From CAYYYG01 sp964476135 (lineage in GTDB: Bacteria > Patescibacteriota > Microgenomatia > UBA1406 > GWC2-37-13): DNA of 64,000 nucleotides. Under the pieces are notes generated by a model that was not told where the DNA came from, ran no database searches, and saw only the letters and a program-made list of their open reading frames with translations. Each line of letters begins with the position of its first letter. The first letter of the stretch is position 1. The stretch spans positions 1 through 64,000 of the forward strand of contig CAYYYG010000002.1 of NCBI GenBank assembly GCA_964476135.1, written 5' to 3'. This document shows positions 17,305 to 26,020 of this stretch, in pieces. Both the position numbers and the translations under genes were made by a program.

Positions 17305-20300
17305 TCAGGTCAGAACTTGTTTATCGAGTACCACCGTTTTTTCTATCAAAATACTCATTATGCCGTCGCGGTCGGAAATCTTGCCTTTTAATAACAGTAT
17401 AATATTTTGTTTGATTTTATTCCTGATCTCTGCAAATGTTTTAGGAAATACTACTCCCTCTATAGATCCGGAGTCGTCGAATAGAGTTAAGAAAGCCATG
17501 TCCTCATTTCCTCTTTTTGTTTTAATTACCTTCATCTGGCTCACCACACCTGCCAGTATCATCATGCGACCGTTATCCGCCGGACCGATGGAGCCTATTT
17601 TTTTAGTGATTTTTTTATCAATGATGGTTTTATATGTCAATAAAGGATCGTGGGTTAAAAAAAAGCCAACCGCTTCTTTTTCCCGGAATGATAGCTCTTC
17701 GGTCGAAAGCTCTGGTAAAGTCGTGAAATCATCTATTTGTGACTCTGAATTTTTTTGAGTGTTAAATAATCCGAACTGACCATTTTCTTCCTGATCGCGG
17801 TTAGCGGCCGCTTCCCTTGCTGCTGCCGGATAATTCGTAAGAAGGGTATTCTTGTTGCCGTAGGCAGTCATAGCTCCGGAATATATCAGGTTTTCTACCG
17901 TTTTTTTATTGACTTTTCTCAGGTCGACTCTGTTGAGGAAATCTTTGAAACCGGTAAATTTACCTTTTTTTCTCGCCTCCATAATAGATTCGATTGCAGC
18001 TGAGCCCACATGTTTAATTGCCGACATTCCGAACCTTATCTGTGTCCCCTCTATCGAAAATGAGTACTCTGACTTATTTATATCTGGTGGCAGCACTGCA
18101 ATATTCATCCGTCGGCATTCGTCGATTGCCTGAGCCATTTTTTGCTCCCTTATTGGACCAGCAGCACCCTGAAGCTCGGCTGTTAGGAGAGCTGTCATAA
18201 ATTCGATCGGGTAATTTGCCTTCATATAAGCTGTCCAGTAAGATATCATGGCATATGAGGCGGCGTGCGACTTATTGAATCCGTACGCGGCAAACTTCTC
18301 GATGAAGGCATAAATGTCTCGCGCAACTTTTGAGGGATAATTGTTTTTAACACAGCCGGCAACAAACTTCTTTTTTTCCATTTCCATTATTTCTTTCTTC
18401 TTTTTACCCATAGCTCGTCTAAGAATATCGGCCTCTCCCAAAGAGTATCCGGCCATTCTGTTTGCGATTTCAAGAACCTGCTCCTGGTAAACCAAAACAC
18501 CATAAGTTTCCTGGAAGATCGGAATAAGATCTGGATGAAGGTACACGATTTTACCGGGGTTTTTTTTGCCCTCTATGAATGCCGGGATAAGATCCATCGG
18601 GCCAGGACGATATAATGCTCCGATAGCGGCGAGATCGGAAATCTTATTTGGTTTGAAATCGCGGCATAGTCGCTGCATGCCAGCAGACTCGAGCTGAAAA
18701 ACACCGATTGTGTTCCCGTTTGAAATCAGACTATATGTTGGTTTATCATCAGTTGGAATTTCATATATATTGATTTTTTTATTTTTTGTTTTCTCGACAA
18801 AACCAATCGCTTCACCGAGGATGGTGAGGTTGCGAAGACCTAAGATATCCATTTTCATGAGTCCAACAGCGTTTGGACTCACGTTTAGGTCGAGCGAATA
18901 CATATCGTATTGAGTGATGATTCTTCCTTCCTTAGACTCTTTCTGAAGAGGTACATATTCGGTAAGGTCTTGATCGGCGATAATCACAGCCGCCGCATGG
19001 ACAGAAGAATGGCGCGGTAAACCAACGATTTTTTTTGCTATATCAAGTACTTTTTTAGTATCTTGCTCTGTGTCGTATGCCTGCTTTAAGGGTGGATTGT
19101 CTTTTATTGCATCATCGAGCGATTGGTGAAATCCTTGCTTTGGAGGCGGAATCATTTTCGAGATACGATCCCCCTGCGAGTAAGACATGCCGAGGGCCCG
19201 TGCAACATCACGCACCGCCATTCTGGACTCCATGGTGCCGAAAGTAATAACTTGGGCGACCTTTTCTTCTCCATATGTGTGACGCATGTATTGCAGCACT
19301 TCATCGCGTCTTAAATCGGCGAAGTCCATATCGATATCTGGAGGTGAGGGCCGCTCGGGATTTAGAAATCTTTCAAACGGCAAATTGTATTCGAGCGGGT
19401 CGATACCGGTTATATTAAGCAAATATGATACAATCGATCCGGCAGCCGATCCACGGCCCGGACCTACGGAAATATCGTTATTTTTAGCCCAGTTAACGAA
19501 ATCAGAAACGAAAAGAAAATAATTATCGTAGCCTTTATCAGAAATAATCTGCAATTCGTAGTCTATCCTGTTATTTACCACTTCCTGATCATATCTGCTC
19601 ATTTTACCGATTTTCGAATAGACGGTCTGACGGAGGTAATCTTTAGCCGTCATACCTTCCGGCACGGCAAATTTTGGAAGTATTAATTTTCCATGAGGGA
19701 TTTCTACATTGCACATTTCTGCGATCTTTAATGTATTGGCGATTGCTTCCGGGTAATCGACAAATAATTTGTTCATCTCTTCTGCCGACTTAAAATAGAA
19801 GTCCGGATTATCAATCATGCTCAAAGGTCTGTCCTTTTCAAAAATTGCTCTACCTGTTTGTATGCACAACATTATTTCCTGCGCGTATGCGTCTTCTTTT
19901 TTCAAATAATGCACATCGTTGGTGGCGACAATAGGCACTCCGAATTTCCTTGATAAGGCAATTATATCCTGATTTACCTGTTCCAGATTTTCCTGATCCG
20001 GATGCCGTTGTATCTCCAAATAAAAATCAGGTCCGAATATATCAAGGTATTTCTGCAAGACTTTTTCTGCCTGTTCTTTCTGATTTTCAAAAACTAAAGA
20101 AGGTATTTCTCCGCTTAAGCACCCCGAAAGACAGATTAATCCCTCATGATATTTTTCCAGGAGTTCGAAATCAACTCGCGGCTTATAGTGAAACCCCTCA
20201 AGATGCGCGAGGCTAATCATCTTCAAAAGATTTTTATATCCCGTCAGATTTTTTGCCAGTAAGACCAAATGAAACTGGTCTTTTTCGGTACGGGCTGGTT

Positions 20301-20532
20301 TGTCAAATCTTGACCCGCCCGCTTTATAGGTCTCAACTCCGATTATCGGTTTTATACCGACATCTTTTGCTTTGCTGAAAAACTTGAAGGCTCCATAAAG
20401 TGCGCCGTGGTCGGTAATTGCAACCGCAGGCATCCCCATATTTTTAGCAGTTTTGAGGACATCCTCGATTCGGGTCATGCCGTCAAGCAGGGAATACTCG
20501 GTGTGAACATGCAAATGTACAAAGCTCATCAT
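17305..20532 (-). CDS. dnaE: DNA polymerase III subunit alpha
   Basis: Replicative polymerase, 1075 aa. The N-terminal PHP domain has HLHVHTEYS at 6-14 and AITDHGALYG at 38-47, and the catalytic aspartates are in PDIDMDF (Asp399 and Asp401). The GPGRGSAAGS loop is at 358-367, the helix-hairpin-helix region follows, and an OB fold ends the protein (MMILAGVVSQMKVIKTKRGN onward). It is a DnaE1-type enzyme slightly shorter than E. coli (1160). Met1 and Met2 are adjacent; either may be used. It lies in the same tight run as the atp operon. Confidence 0.97.
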   Translation of the reverse strand: MMSFVHLHVHTEYSLLDGMTRIEDVLKTAKNMGMPAVAITDHGALYGAFKFFSKAKDVGIKPIIGVETYKAGGSRFDKPARTEKDQFHLVLLAKNLTGYKNLLKMISLAHLEGFHYKPRVDFELLEKYHEGLICLSGCLSGEIPSLVFENQKEQAEKVLQKYLDIFGPDFYLEIQRHPDQENLEQVNQDIIALSRKFGVPIVATNDVHYLKKEDAYAQEIMLCIQTGRAIFEKDRPLSMIDNPDFYFKSAEEMNKLFVDYPEAIANTLKIAEMCNVEIPHGKLILPKFAVPEGMTAKDYLRQTVYSKIGKMSRYDQEVVNNRIDYELQIISDKGYDNYFLFVSDFVNWAKNNDISVGPGRGSAAGSIVSYLLNITGIDPLEYNLPFERFLNPERPSPPDIDMDFADLRRDEVLQYMRHTYGEEKVAQVITFGTMESRMAVRDVARALGMSYSQGDRISKMIPPPKQGFHQSLDDAIKDNPPLKQAYDTEQDTKKVLDIAKKIVGLPRHSSVHAAAVIIADQDLTEYVPLQKESKEGRIITQYDMYSLDLNVSPNAVGLMKMDILGLRNLTILGEAIGFVEKTKNKKINIYEIPTDDKPTYSLISNGNTIGVFQLESAGMQRLCRDFKPNKISDLAAIGALYRPGPMDLIPAFIEGKKNPGKIVYLHPDLIPIFQETYGVLVYQEQVLEIANRMAGYSLGEADILRRAMGKKKKEIMEMEKKKFVAGCVKNNYPSKVARDIYAFIEKFAAYGFNKSHAASYAMISYWTAYMKANYPIEFMTALLTAELQGAAGPIREQKMAQAIDECRRMNIAVLPPDINKSEYSFSIEGTQIRFGMSAIKHVGSAAIESIMEARKKGKFTGFKDFLNRVDLRKVNKKTVENLIYSGAMTAYGNKNTLLTNYPAAAREAAANRDQEENGQFGLFNTQKNSESQIDDFTTLPELSTEELSFREKEAVGFFLTHDPLLTYKTIIDKKITKKIGSIGPADNGRMMILAGVVSQMKVIKTKRGNEDMAFLTLFDDSGSIEGVVFPKTFAEIRNKIKQNIILLLKGKISDRDGIMSILIEKTVVLDKQVLT

Positions 20533-20535
20533 GAT

Positions 20536-22260
20536 TTAGGGAAATTCCGGATGTAGCGGAACCTTTCGGAAGAACGGATGAATTTTATATGGAAATGTTT
20601 CATCAGCCTTCTGAATGCGAATTGCGTTAATTGCGACACCTAAGTCTTGAGAATCTGTGATTCCATCGAAATTCAGATCAGCAATATCATTTGTTTTATC
20701 ACCGAAATGAGTTGCAATATACGATAGATCGAAAGCATCAAGTACTCCATCTCCTTCTCCCTTAAAGGGTATATCTCCGGCAAAAAGAATTATATTGGAA
20801 AAATCAAGATAATTGTCGCCTGGGTATATCGTAATATTCCCGTTATCGTTTGCGCAATGATACCAACCCGATTCCTGGTCTGAAGGCTTGCCGTCGCATA
20901 CTTTTCGTTGTAAGTAGCGCTCACCTTTTATCCATACTTTATATCCGTCCCCAGGTCGAAGATCGTATTTGTCCCGGATAATCCATGAACCGATCCCATC
21001 GTATTTTGCTGTTGTCCATTTGTAGATTGGTGTTTCACGGTCGTCATTTTTTACCCATACTAAAAATACCTTCGGAACTGGTGGTTTAGCCTGTGGCTGA
21101 TTATAAATCGCTTGAAAGCGCAGTCTCATATTTATATTAACCGGCGGTATCACAGGTGTTGGAGTAGCGCTTGGGTACGCGGCCGATGGGGTTGGCTGTA
21201 CGCCGGCTACCCATATATCAATTTCCGACTGGGTTGTTGGTGCACCGCATGAGTCGACAGCGGCTACTTTCCAAAGATATCTTACTCCCGGACTAAATGA
21301 AGCGTATCGGAAAGAGTTAGTATATGTCGGGCCTGTAAATGTTTTTTTGTATGCGATGCCTGTTGAGCCGGATGGTTGAGGTGTTTCTGTCCAAATTTCT
21401 ACATAGTAAAAGCTTGCGCCTGGCACCGGATCCCAGTGTAATTCGAGCCCTTCCTTCGGCGTAACTACTACCCCCCCAGGCCAAAGTCCAGTCGGTTGCT
21501 GAAGATTACCACAGGTAATCTGAGCAAAGCCTGTGGGAACGACAGTTATTATCGGAGTTAGAATAGGCGTTGCAGTGGGAACTGTTGTCGGAGTTAATGT
21601 TCCTGTAGGTGTGGGTGTTAGCGTGCCGGTAGGTATCGGATTCGGTGAGACCTGTGGAGTTATCGTACTGGTACCGCCTTGAATCGAAAATGATGCGTCT
21701 TCGGCCGTTCCCCAGTCGTATCTTGATGAATAGCTGCTGTAATCGTAATAGACTTCACTTGCATATGTTGAGGTAAAGTTATTATCGTATTCGAGCGATA
21801 TGCCTCCCTGTACCAAATTCGGATCAGTCACCTGAACTTCGATATCGAATTTGACTCCTTTTGGTAATGTGCCGTCTGCATATGATACCTCTGCATATAA
21901 AACCGCTCTTCTTGATGAAGTTAAAATACCTTGATAACTTATGCTGCTATTGAGGGGATTGCCGTTCAGATCTGTAGGCATAGAAAAATTTCTTACTATA
22001 ACTCCCCCGGTATAAAAAAATGACAACATATATGCATTGACGACATCAGCAGAGGACTGAGGTATCAGAGAAACGGTAATTTTTTTTTGTTCACCATTGG
22101 CGATGGATTGTGTACGCGGGTTCATGCTCAAATTGATACGGGGATTGGAAATTTGTGCTGAAGTTATGATTGTCCGAGTCTTCTGGCTTGTTAAGGAAGA
22201 TAACGATATAATACCAACAAGTAATGCAAAAACACTAAAATAGATTACAGTACGTACCAT
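20536..22260 (-). CDS. Surface protein with cohesin-like, fibronectin-like and dockerin domains
   Basis: A 574-aa exported protein. Residues 5-25 are a signal or anchor helix. About 40-195 resemble a cohesin-type beta sandwich. A Pro/Thr-rich linker with near-repeats (GTLTPTPTGTLTPTT) covers 198-245. About 252-352 resemble a fibronectin type III fold (LELHWDPVPGASFYYVEIW). A second linker runs over 355-372 and a beta-rich region over 377-490. The C-terminus (494-548) is a dockerin type I pair: GDGVLDAFDLSYIATHFG and ADLNFDGITDSQDLGVAINA, both with Ca-binding Asp/Asn positions. No cellulase or scaffoldin partner is in the window. Adhesion or cell-surface assembly is a guess. A TAGAAT lies 7 nt before the ATG. 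Confidence 0.8.
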   Translation of the reverse strand: MVRTVIYFSVFALLVGIISLSSLTSQKTRTIITSAQISNPRINLSMNPRTQSIANGEQKKITVSLIPQSSADVVNAYMLSFFYTGGVIVRNFSMPTDLNGNPLNSSISYQGILTSSRRAVLYAEVSYADGTLPKGVKFDIEVQVTDPNLVQGGISLEYDNNFTSTYASEVYYDYSSYSSRYDWGTAEDASFSIQGGTSTITPQVSPNPIPTGTLTPTPTGTLTPTTVPTATPILTPIITVVPTGFAQITCGNLQQPTGLWPGGVVVTPKEGLELHWDPVPGASFYYVEIWTETPQPSGSTGIAYKKTFTGPTYTNSFRYASFSPGVRYLWKVAAVDSCGAPTTQSEIDIWVAGVQPTPSAAYPSATPTPVIPPVNINMRLRFQAIYNQPQAKPPVPKVFLVWVKNDDRETPIYKWTTAKYDGIGSWIIRDKYDLRPGDGYKVWIKGERYLQRKVCDGKPSDQESGWYHCANDNGNITIYPGDNYLDFSNIILFAGDIPFKGEGDGVLDAFDLSYIATHFGDKTNDIADLNFDGITDSQDLGVAINAIRIQKADETFPYKIHPFFRKVPLHPEFP

Positions 22261-22267
22261 TAATCAC

Positions 22268-22296
22268 ATTCTAGTATTAATCTTTTACTTTTTAAA
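22268..22296 (-). promoter_or_regulatory. Promoter of the dockerin protein gene
   Basis: TTTAAA (22291-22296) and TAGAAT (22268-22273) on the minus strand, 17 bp apart, with 7 nt to the ATG at 22260. It overlaps the end of gatB. Confidence 0.45.
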
Positions 22297-23646
22297 GGCC
22301 ATCTTTAATTCTTCTTTCACAGTATTAGCATCTGCTTTCCCTTTCATCGAACGCATTACCTGTCCAAGGAGAAACATCAGTGCATTTTCTTTTCCTGCTC
22401 TATAATCAGCAGCTGCTTTTTCATTTTCTGCAATCACTTTTTCAACAACGCTTTTAAGTTCTTTTAAATCGGTTTCTACAGGTTTTGCTTTAGCTATGGT
22501 AATATCTGCGAATTTTTGTGGAGGAATATCTGTCGGGATGCGTTTATTGACAATCATATTTGCCACAACCTGTCCTTTTAATCCTTTTTTTGAAGCGATT
22601 TTCATGACCTCCTCATAATACTCCGCAGTCTTTTTATTTTTTACTATAATTTTCGCATCCGGTTTTTTAATTCCGTCTCTCTTGTGCAAAAACAACATCT
22701 TATCTCTTGGCAGTTGAGGCAGATCTGCTTTTATTTTTTTCAATAATTCTTCTGAAAAGACGATTTGCGGTATATCTGGTTCCGGAAAATAGCGGTAATC
22801 GTGCGCTTCCTCTTTTGACCGCTGTGAATAAGTGGTTTCTGTTTTTTCATCGTAACCGCGGGTTTCCTGGGCCGGAGTCTCGCCTTTCTCCAGTATTTCC
22901 TGCTGTCTTTTAAGCTCGAATTCTACCGCTTTTTTTACGAAATTGAACGAATTTATATTTTTAACTTCGACTTTGTACTTTGGCAAAAACTTTGTATTTA
23001 AGTAGCCATCTGCATTATGAATATCTGAGTTGTCCGATTGCAAAACTATCAGTGATATATTCGGTTCCAGACGCATGCTCCCTTTTTCCATGTCCGCATC
23101 TGATACTTCCAAATATTCTATAACCGTGTGCAGTTCTTCCAGAAAGTCCTTAACATCATCGGCGTTGTCGAAATCAGGCTCGGTGACAATTTCGACAAGC
23201 GGCACACCTGATCGATTAAAATCTATTAGAGTGTCTTTTCCGGAGTGCAGAAGTTTTCCGGTATCCTCCTCAAGATGAACGCGATGTATTCTGAATTTTT
23301 TTTCCGTTTTTGATTTTTGACTGTCGACTGTTAGATATCCGTTGACTGCGATAGGTTCGTCGTACTGTGATATCTGATATCCTTTGGGTAAATCTGGGTA
23401 AAAATAATTTTTTCGATCGAATTTGGTGTGTTTGTTTATTTTACATCCAAGCGCCAGTCCGATTCTTGCCGTCCATTCGACCGCAAGTTTATTGGGTACA
23501 GGAAGAGCTCCCGGCATCCCCAAGCACACTGGGCAAGTATTGGTATTTGGTTCTTTACCGAAATAGTCAGCAGAGCACTGACAAAACATTTTTGACTTAG
23601 TTTTTAACTCAACGTGAATTTCAAGTCCTATGACCGGTCTGTACAT
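22285..23646 (-). CDS. gatB: Aspartyl/glutamyl-tRNA amidotransferase subunit B
   Basis: The kinase-like, tRNA-binding subunit of GatCAB, which converts Glu-tRNA(Gln) and/or Asp-tRNA(Asn) to the amidated forms. It is 453 aa, slightly short of the usual 475. The N-terminus has PVIGLEIHVELKTKSKMFC and the zinc cysteines (CQC, then CPVCLGMPGALP). The conserved KNYFYPDLPKGYQISQYD and DYRYFPEPDIP segments are present. The C-terminal helical and YqeY-like tail (about 300-453) is complete. Third gene of PPIase-gatC-gatA-gatB. Confidence 0.97.
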   Translation of the reverse strand: MYRPVIGLEIHVELKTKSKMFCQCSADYFGKEPNTNTCPVCLGMPGALPVPNKLAVEWTARIGLALGCKINKHTKFDRKNYFYPDLPKGYQISQYDEPIAVNGYLTVDSQKSKTEKKFRIHRVHLEEDTGKLLHSGKDTLIDFNRSGVPLVEIVTEPDFDNADDVKDFLEELHTVIEYLEVSDADMEKGSMRLEPNISLIVLQSDNSDIHNADGYLNTKFLPKYKVEVKNINSFNFVKKAVEFELKRQQEILEKGETPAQETRGYDEKTETTYSQRSKEEAHDYRYFPEPDIPQIVFSEELLKKIKADLPQLPRDKMLFLHKRDGIKKPDAKIIVKNKKTAEYYEEVMKIASKKGLKGQVVANMIVNKRIPTDIPPQKFADITIAKAKPVETDLKELKSVVEKVIAENEKAAADYRAGKENALMFLLGQVMRSMKGKADANTVKEELKMAFKK

Positions 23647-23655
23647 ATTAAATAT

Positions 23656-25044
23656 TTAATCTTTGTATTTTTCAAAACCTTTTTTTATAATTCCGAAAAA
23701 ATCAGTCTCTTTTTCAAATTGGTAAGCTGCATTCAATACCGTTCCTTCATCGAAGTAGTTGCCCATAAACTGAAGCCCGACAGGTAAATTATTTGCATCC
23801 AGTCCGCAAGGAACATTTATGGCTGGTATACCGGCAACGGCCGCCGGTTCATTTAGCACATCCATAACTTCTCCGAAAAATGGATATTTGGCGAATTCTC
23901 CGAGCTTAAGTGCGGTAATCGGGGTAGTCGGGCCTAAAATAAGATCGACTTCTGCAAATGCTCGCTTGAAGTCCTCTATTATAAGAGTGCGCACTTTCTG
24001 AGCTTTTTTATAAAAAGCATCGTAATAGCCGTATGAAAGCGTATAAGCGCCAAGCATTATACGCCTCTTTGCCTCCGCGCCAAAATAACTCCTTGGATTT
24101 CCATAGCGAATGCCGTCGTAGCGAGACAGGTTTGAAGAAACTTCAGCTCTTTGCAGTATGGTGTATACAGATATTGAATATTTTGGGGAAACCAGCTTGA
24201 CTGGAACTATTTTATGGCCCAGTTTTTTTAATACATCTATGGACTTATTTATATGAGTTTTAACCGTGTCGTCAACCCCTTCAAAATAAGTATCAGTAAC
24301 TCCGATTTTAAGTTTCCGTATTTCTTTCATTTTTTTTATGTAGTCGGGTACCGGCGCGTTCGATGAAGTCGCATCAAATTTGTCACGACCGGCAAGGACC
24401 TGTAATATGAGTGCCGCATCTTCAGTTGACGATGTAATAGGCCCGGGGCAGTCGAATGAAGATCCCATCGCAATTACACCATATCTGGAAATTCGTCCAT
24501 ATGTAGGCTTAAGTCCAACAGTGCCACACCAAGAAGCAGGCTGTCTTATCGATCCTGCAGTCTCGGACCCGATTGCAGCGGGGGCTGTATAGGCACTAAC
24601 TGCGGCAGCAGATCCACCTGAAGATCCACCCGGAGCCCGGGTTACATCCCATGGGTTTTTGGTCGGACCGTACTGGGAAGTTTCTGTGGATGATCCGTGC
24701 GCCCATGCATCCATATTGGTTTTTCCTAGGATTGAGATTCCAGATTTTCTTAGCAGTGACACTACAGTTGCATCATATGTCGGGACAAAATTATCCAGTA
24801 CTGTCGAAGAAGCAGTAGTTCTAAGATTTTTTGTGCAAAAATTATCTTTTATCGCAAGCGGTGCGCCATATAATAATCCTTCTCCCGATTCTATCCGATC
24901 GGATCCTTCTGATAAATAGGCGTTCATCAGCGGATCATATTTTTTTATTCTATTCTTAAAATAAGTATGAAGCTCGCTCGGAGAAACTTTTTTTGATCGA
25001 ATAAGCTGCAGAAGCTGCGTTAATGATTTACCGAATATATCCAT
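23656..25044 (-). CDS. gatA: Aspartyl/glutamyl-tRNA amidotransferase subunit A
   Basis: Amidase-signature glutaminase of GatCAB, 462 aa. The Ser-cisSer-Lys triad is visible: Lys66 in APLAIKDNF, Ser141 in GGSSGGSAAAV and the nucleophile Ser165 in ETAGSIRQPA. Family members usually have GSDTGGS before the nucleophile; here it is GSETAGS. This is a conservative change that I do not expect to inactivate the enzyme. The gap to gatC is 2 bp. Confidence 0.97.
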   Translation of the reverse strand: MDIFGKSLTQLLQLIRSKKVSPSELHTYFKNRIKKYDPLMNAYLSEGSDRIESGEGLLYGAPLAIKDNFCTKNLRTTASSTVLDNFVPTYDATVVSLLRKSGISILGKTNMDAWAHGSSTETSQYGPTKNPWDVTRAPGGSSGGSAAAVSAYTAPAAIGSETAGSIRQPASWCGTVGLKPTYGRISRYGVIAMGSSFDCPGPITSSTEDAALILQVLAGRDKFDATSSNAPVPDYIKKMKEIRKLKIGVTDTYFEGVDDTVKTHINKSIDVLKKLGHKIVPVKLVSPKYSISVYTILQRAEVSSNLSRYDGIRYGNPRSYFGAEAKRRIMLGAYTLSYGYYDAFYKKAQKVRTLIIEDFKRAFAEVDLILGPTTPITALKLGEFAKYPFFGEVMDVLNEPAAVAGIPAINVPCGLDANNLPVGLQFMGNYFDEGTVLNAAYQFEKETDFFGIIKKGFEKYKD

Positions 25045-25046
25045 AT

Positions 25047-25346
25047 TTATAATATTCTTGAAACTACAAAAAGCGAGGATTTTTTGTTACTAGAGTTTTT
25101 AGTTGCTTCGGGGGCAGTAAATGTCCTTTCGGATTTTGCTCCATCCTCGAAAAATACATTTTCAAGGCTGGCCGGGGAAGATGTTGCTAACAAACCGGAA
25201 GTGTCCAGTTCTTCTAAGTTTTCCACATAACCGAGAGTTTCTACCAGTTGTTCGCGATATCTATTAGTTTCTTCTTCATCAATATGAAGATTTGCAAGCT
25301 TGGAAAGATGCAAAACCTCCTGTTTTGTAAGTTGTGTTTTCGTCAT
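25047..25346 (-). CDS. gatC: Aspartyl/glutamyl-tRNA amidotransferase subunit C
   Basis: Small belt subunit that stabilises GatA-GatB, 99 aa. The family start is clear (VLHLSKLANLHIDEEETNRY) with the later segment LGYVENLEELDTSG. The start codon overlaps the stop of the PPIase gene by 4 nt (ATGA). The order gatC-gatA-gatB is the usual one. Confidence 0.95.
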   Translation of the reverse strand: MTKTQLTKQEVLHLSKLANLHIDEEETNRYREQLVETLGYVENLEELDTSGLLATSSPASLENVFFEDGAKSERTFTAPEATKNSSNKKSSLFVVSRIL

Positions 25347-25981
25347 TTTTCGATTATCTGCACAGAGCTGACAACCACCGGATTCACGGGGGTAGAATTT
25401 TCGCCCATAGCATTCTGCTTTACCGGCGCTTCAGCTATTTTATCGACCACCTCTATTCCCTTAGAAACTTTGCCGAAGATAACATAGTTCTTGGGAAGCG
25501 GATAATCTTGATGCATTATAAAGAATTGACTTCCATTGGTGTTTGGTCCGGCATTGGCCATGGCAAGCGTGCCTCTTGTATACTCACCTTCAAACGGTTC
25601 ATCGGCGAATCTGTAGCCTGGACCACCGGTGCCATCACCGCTTGGATCTCCACCCTGAATCATGAATCCCTTAATTGATCTGTGAAAGATAGTTTTGTTA
25701 TAAAATCCTTTTTTAGCTAAAGTGACAAAATTATTCACCGTAATTGGTGTTGTATTGGCATTTAAGTCGATGGTAATGCTTCCGGCTGATGTGTTCAATA
25801 CCGCCTGATATGTTTTTTTTGTATCAATTTGCATCGCGGGGGCTTTTGGATCTGTGGTTGGCATAGATGTTGGTGAATTTGTATTGTTTGCCGTCTGAGG
25901 ATTTTTAGGCGCTGTAAAATACATCGCTCCCAGTGCGGCAATAATTATAAAAAAAAGAATTAATGCTGGAATGTTTTTCAT
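25343..25981 (-). CDS. Membrane-anchored cyclophilin-type peptidyl-prolyl isomerase
   Basis: A 212-aa protein with an N-terminal membrane helix (about 5-23), a Pro/Thr/Asn-rich spacer (27-50) and a cyclophilin domain (about 57-212). Active-site features are the FHRSIKGFMIQGGDP stretch with the catalytic Arg, GSQFFI, and the YVIFGKVSKG end. It probably acts outside the membrane on exported proteins. It heads the gatCAB operon with its own TGGTATAAT promoter. Confidence 0.93.
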   Translation of the reverse strand: MKNIPALILFFIIIAALGAMYFTAPKNPQTANNTNSPTSMPTTDPKAPAMQIDTKKTYQAVLNTSAGSITIDLNANTTPITVNNFVTLAKKGFYNKTIFHRSIKGFMIQGGDPSGDGTGGPGYRFADEPFEGEYTRGTLAMANAGPNTNGSQFFIMHQDYPLPKNYVIFGKVSKGIEVVDKIAEAPVKQNAMGENSTPVNPVVVSSVQIIEK

Positions 25982-25992
25982 AATGATTTTTC

Positions 25993-26020
25993 ATTATACC
26001 ATCATTCGTATTATTGTGAA
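25993..26020 (-). promoter_or_regulatory. Promoter of the PPIase-gatCAB operon
   Basis: Extended -10 TGGTATAAT on the minus strand (hexamer 25993-25998), 11 nt before the ATG at 25981. TTCACA at 26015-26020 is a possible -35 with a 16-bp spacer. The predicted leader is about 4-5 nt. Confidence 0.65.

Noticed and set aside
20536..22260. Pro/Thr-rich repeats as a CRISPR or DNA tandem array
   Set aside because: The repeat is short, degenerate and in frame; it encodes a protein linker.
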